Of a stretch of 12,562 bases of DNA, positions 10,404-12,562 are shown in pieces (within the stretch, counting starts at the first letter, position 1; each line of letters starts with the position of its first letter). The position numbers and the translations under genes were made by a program. The DNA is taken from the NCBI GenBank assembly GCA_016297585.1, contig JAEDGJ010000069.1, positions 1 to 12,562 of the forward strand, read 5' to 3'. Source of the stretch: Clostridiaceae bacterium (GTDB lineage Bacteria > Bacillota > Clostridia > Oscillospirales > QAMX01). The notes beneath the pieces are model-generated. The model had not been told where the DNA came from and made no database searches. It saw nothing but the letters and a program-made list of their open reading frames with translations.

Positions 10404-12329
10404 ATGTCCACGATCAAACGCGCGATACACTTCGATTTCCATACGATGCCCGGAATTTATGATTTCAACCGGGACTGGGACGCCGCCGCGTTCGCCCAGC
10501 GCCTTGCGGACGCCCATGTGACCTTTATCAATATGTTCGCCCAGTGCAACCTCGGCTTTGCCTACTATCCGACGAAGATCGGCATCCCGTACCCCGGCAT
10601 GAAGGGCGATATGTTCGGCGACATGCTCACGGAGTGCCACAAGCGCGGCATCCGCGTCGCGGCGTACATCAACGTCGGCCTGAACCACGAGCATCTGCGC
10701 CGCCATCCCGAGTGGAGCCAGGTCGACCAGGAAGGCCGCATCCTCTTTGGCGACCGCACGAAGAACTTCTTCCGCACGACCTGCTACAATTCCCCCGGCT
10801 ACCGCCGCTATCTGCTCGACACCATCCGCGAGATCTGCGCCTATCCGATCGACGGCCTGTTCTGCGACTGCATGGCGCTTCGCCCCTGCTGGTGCACGAA
10901 GTGCACGGAGGACATGCTGGAGCGCGGCATCGATCTAAACGACGTCGACGCGGTCACGAAGTTTGCCTACGAGCAGATCCTCTCGATCTCCGCCGAGATC
11001 GCGAAGATCGTAGGCCCGGACCGCTATCTGCACCTCAACGGCGTGCCGTACTGGGACTGCCGCCAGTGGGAGAAGCACATCGAGGTCGAGTGCCTGCCGT
11101 CCGGCGGCTGGGGATATGACACCTTTGCCAAGCAGGCGGCCTATGCGCGCAACATCCAGGACACGGTGCTCTACATGACCGGCCGCTTCCAGGCGAGCTG
11201 GGGCGACTTCGGCGGCTACAAGACCGCCGCGAGCATCGAAAACGACTGCTATGACGCGATCATGAACGGCTGCGAGCTGTCCGTCGGCGACCACATGCAC
11301 CCCGCGGAGATCGAGGAGCGCGACATCTACCTCGACATCGGCAAAATCTACCGGAAATTCGAGCGCTGGGAGCCGTGGACGGACGAATGCCGCTATCTGC
11401 CGGAGATCGGCGTCCTGACGGACAACCCCGGCTACCTCGGTGACACCTATTCGGGCGTCGCGCGCATCCTCGGCGAGCTGAAATACAACTTCGACATCCT
11501 CAACGTCGCGGACGATTTCTCGCGCTTTGCCGTCCTGATCCTCCCGGACGACCTGCGCGTGGACGAAGCGCTCGCGGCAAAGCTCTCGGCGCATCTTGAA
11601 AAGGGCGGGAAGATCCTCTCGACCGGCTTTGCGGGGCTGACGCCGGACGGCGCGGGCTTTGCGCTCCCGGCGTGGGAGTTCGACTTCGACGGCCCCGACC
11701 CGTCGGACTCGTCCTACTTCACCTTCCGCGCTCTCCCCGAGGGCACGGCCGACATGCGCTGGTCGGACTACCGCGAAGGCATCGTCATGTACGCCCGCGA
11801 GGGTTCGACGGTGCTCGCCGACCACTGGAAGCCCTACTTCAACCACGGCTGGGACGGCAAGCACGGCTACTACTACACCCCGCCGGAGAAGAAGACCGGC
11901 CACGCCGCCGCCGCCATCGCCGCGAACGGTCAGGTCGCCCACATCGCCTTCCGCGTCTTTGACGCCTACGCCGCCCACTTCCTGCGCGAGCACAAGCGTC
12001 TCGTGCAGCAGATCCTCGAGGCCTTCCTCCCGGACAAGCTCCTCCGCACCGAAAAGCTGAACGCGACCTCCCGCGTCACCGCGACCGGCTGCGACCGCTT
12101 CACGCTCGTCCACTGCAAGGTGGACTATCCCGAGCTGCGCGGCCAGGTCGGCGTCGTCGAGGAGCACAACGTCCAGCCCGCCGGGGCGAAGATTTCGCTG
12201 CGCGGCGAGTATCGCGCGGCGTGCATTCTTCCCGACGAAACGCCGCTTGACGTGACCTTCGAAAACGGCTACACCACCGTGACGCTGCCTGAGTTCGAGG
12301 CGTTTGCGATGGTGCGGTTCGATCGGTAA
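10404..12329 (+). CDS. Putative glycoside hydrolase, GHL6 / alpha-amylase-like with trimerisation-like domain
   Basis: A 641-residue, probably cytosolic protein (no signal peptide or membrane segment). Residues 1-330 resemble the hypothetical glycosyl hydrolase 6 type TIM barrel: NRDWDAAAFAQRLADAHVTF (first strand and helix), RGIRVAAYINVG (81-92), YPIDGLFCDCMALR (147-160), YLHLNGVPYW (208-217), IEVECLPSGGWG (226-237) and SVGDHMHP (293-300). Asp155 at the end of a barrel strand and Glu229 are the best catalytic candidates by position, but this is inference. A CWCTKC cluster (162-167) follows Asp155, as in related families. Residues 332-415 (LPEIGVLTDN, FAVLILPDDL, GGKILSTGF) look like the flavodoxin-like trimerisation domain of family 42 galactosidases. 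The C-terminal part is probably beta-rich. GGGAG-type binding site (10392-10397, AGGGAG) is 6 nt before the ATG. It has its own promoter. The substrate is unknown; no transporter is present, and a non-catalytic member cannot be excluded. Confidence 0.75.
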   Translation: MSTIKRAIHFDFHTMPGIYDFNRDWDAAAFAQRLADAHVTFINMFAQCNLGFAYYPTKIGIPYPGMKGDMFGDMLTECHKRGIRVAAYINVGLNHEHLRRHPEWSQVDQEGRILFGDRTKNFFRTTCYNSPGYRRYLLDTIREICAYPIDGLFCDCMALRPCWCTKCTEDMLERGIDLNDVDAVTKFAYEQILSISAEIAKIVGPDRYLHLNGVPYWDCRQWEKHIEVECLPSGGWGYDTFAKQAAYARNIQDTVLYMTGRFQASWGDFGGYKTAASIENDCYDAIMNGCELSVGDHMHPAEIEERDIYLDIGKIYRKFERWEPWTDECRYLPEIGVLTDNPGYLGDTYSGVARILGELKYNFDILNVADDFSRFAVLILPDDLRVDEALAAKLSAHLEKGGKILSTGFAGLTPDGAGFALPAWEFDFDGPDPSDSSYFTFRALPEGTADMRWSDYREGIVMYAREGSTVLADHWKPYFNHGWDGKHGYYYTPPEKKTGHAAAAIAANGQVAHIAFRVFDAYAAHFLREHKRLVQQILEAFLPDKLLRTEKLNATSRVTATGCDRFTLVHCKVDYPELRGQVGVVEEHNVQPAGAKISLRGEYRAACILPDETPLDVTFENGYTTVTLPEFEAFAMVRFDR

Positions 12330-12355
12330 AACGAAAATGCCGTTCTTTGGATACC

Positions 12356-12385
12356 GAGGGACTGGGCCACCGGTCGTCCTCTTTT
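12356..12385 (+). terminator. Probable terminator after the glycoside-hydrolase-like gene
   Basis: GAGG (12356-12359) pairs with CCTC (12378-12381). Past a 2-nt bulge, GACTGG (12360-12365) pairs with CCGGTC (12370-12375; one G-U pair) around a GCCA loop. TTTT (12382-12385) follows. The T-run is short and the stem imperfect, so this call is moderate; the stem could also be the first part of the repeat array that follows. Confidence 0.45.
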
Positions 12386-12397
12386 GAGGGTAGTATC

Positions 12398-12562
12398 AGC
12401 TATTGGGGTAGCTTTGGGGGGCGCTTCCCGCCCCCCCAAACCCCCTAGGGCTTCTTTCTTTGCTTGTGCAAAGAAAGAAGCAAAGAAACACACATAGGGG
12501 AACTCTGGTTCCCCTATGCACCCCTCCGGGACGCAAATCGCTGCGCGATTTGTAGACGCGGG
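12398..12562. repeat. Array of inverted repeats, probable intergenic repeat element
   Basis: No gene is visible here. Instead there is a row of inverted repeats: AGCTA/TAGCT (12398-12413); TTTGGGGGGCG (12413-12423) with CGCCCCCCCAAA (12429-12440, one extra C); a perfect 14-bp stem GCTTCTTTCTTTGC (12450-12463) with GCAAAGAAAGAAGC (12468-12481) and a TTGT loop; a perfect 11-bp stem CATAGGGGAAC (12493-12503) with GTTCCCCTATG (12508-12518); and CAAATCGC (12534-12541) with GCGATTTG (12545-12552). The array reaches the window edge, so its end is unseen. Similar CAAAGAAAGAAGC hairpins occur, as I remember, between genes in Oscillospirales genomes; this was not checked. It may be a REP- or MITE-like element or a structured transcript. 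No transposase or target duplication is seen. Confidence 0.6.

Noticed and set aside
10935..12167. 410-codon minus-strand frame opposite the hydrolase-like gene.
   Set aside because: Antisense shadow with Asp/Val/Arg/Ala-rich sequence and no domain or ribosome binding site.
12269..12493. 74-codon minus-strand frame over the end of the hydrolase gene and the hairpin array.
   Set aside because: Its N-terminus (CFFASFFAQAKK) is translated from the repeat hairpin itself and the rest overlaps a real gene; probably a spurious repeat-derived frame.
12398..12562. CRISPR array.
   Set aside because: The inverted repeats differ from one another; there is no direct repeat of constant length with spacers.

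Overview
The window is a GC-rich bacterial chromosome segment, and every gene in it reads left to right. It looks like a Firmicutes genome of the class Clostridia, perhaps a gut-type Oscillospirales relative. The reasons are the order rpoB-rpoC-rpsL-rpsG-fusA-tuf, ribosomal protein S12 with the Firmicutes-type insertion before its PQKRG motif, strong AGGAGG ribosome binding sites, canonical -35/-10 promoters in AT-rich gaps, and an intergenic hairpin array of a kind I remember from Oscillospirales genomes. The taxonomic placement is an inference.

Region 1 (1-3955) holds the C-terminal end of RNA polymerase beta (rpoB, cut by the window edge), with a strongly acidic tail, and the complete beta-prime subunit (rpoC). 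Region 2 (3956-4233) is a regulatory gap: a long GC-rich stem-loop right after rpoC, a pair of direct repeats carrying A-tracts, a near-consensus promoter, and an RNA leader with two competing small hairpins. Region 3 (4234-8776) is the str operon: rpsL, rpsG (GTG start), fusA and tuf. It contains a 172-nt rpsL-rpsG spacer with three consecutive predicted hairpins, and a fusA-tuf spacer with competing hairpins and a separate tuf promoter. The block ends with a clear intrinsic terminator at 8790-8823.

Region 4 (8777-12329) is accessory metabolism. It has a flavin-dependent oxidoreductase of the FAD_oxidored type, which ends in its own terminator, and then a separately promoted 641-aa glycoside-hydrolase-like protein (a TIM-barrel-like N-terminal half and a trimerisation-like middle domain). 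Neither protein shows a secretion signal, so both are probably cytosolic; the substrate cannot be read from the sequence. Region 5 (12330-12562) has a probable terminator and then a dense series of inverted repeats running to the window edge, most likely an intergenic repeat element.

The first two thirds are core transcription and translation genes, and no novel protein system is visible there. The points most worth following up are the non-coding structures around the str operon, the terminal hairpin array, the flavoprotein/glycosidase pair, unusual residues in EF-Tu and EF-G, and a striking rule for A-ending leucine codons, which always precede an A-starting codon (or the stop).
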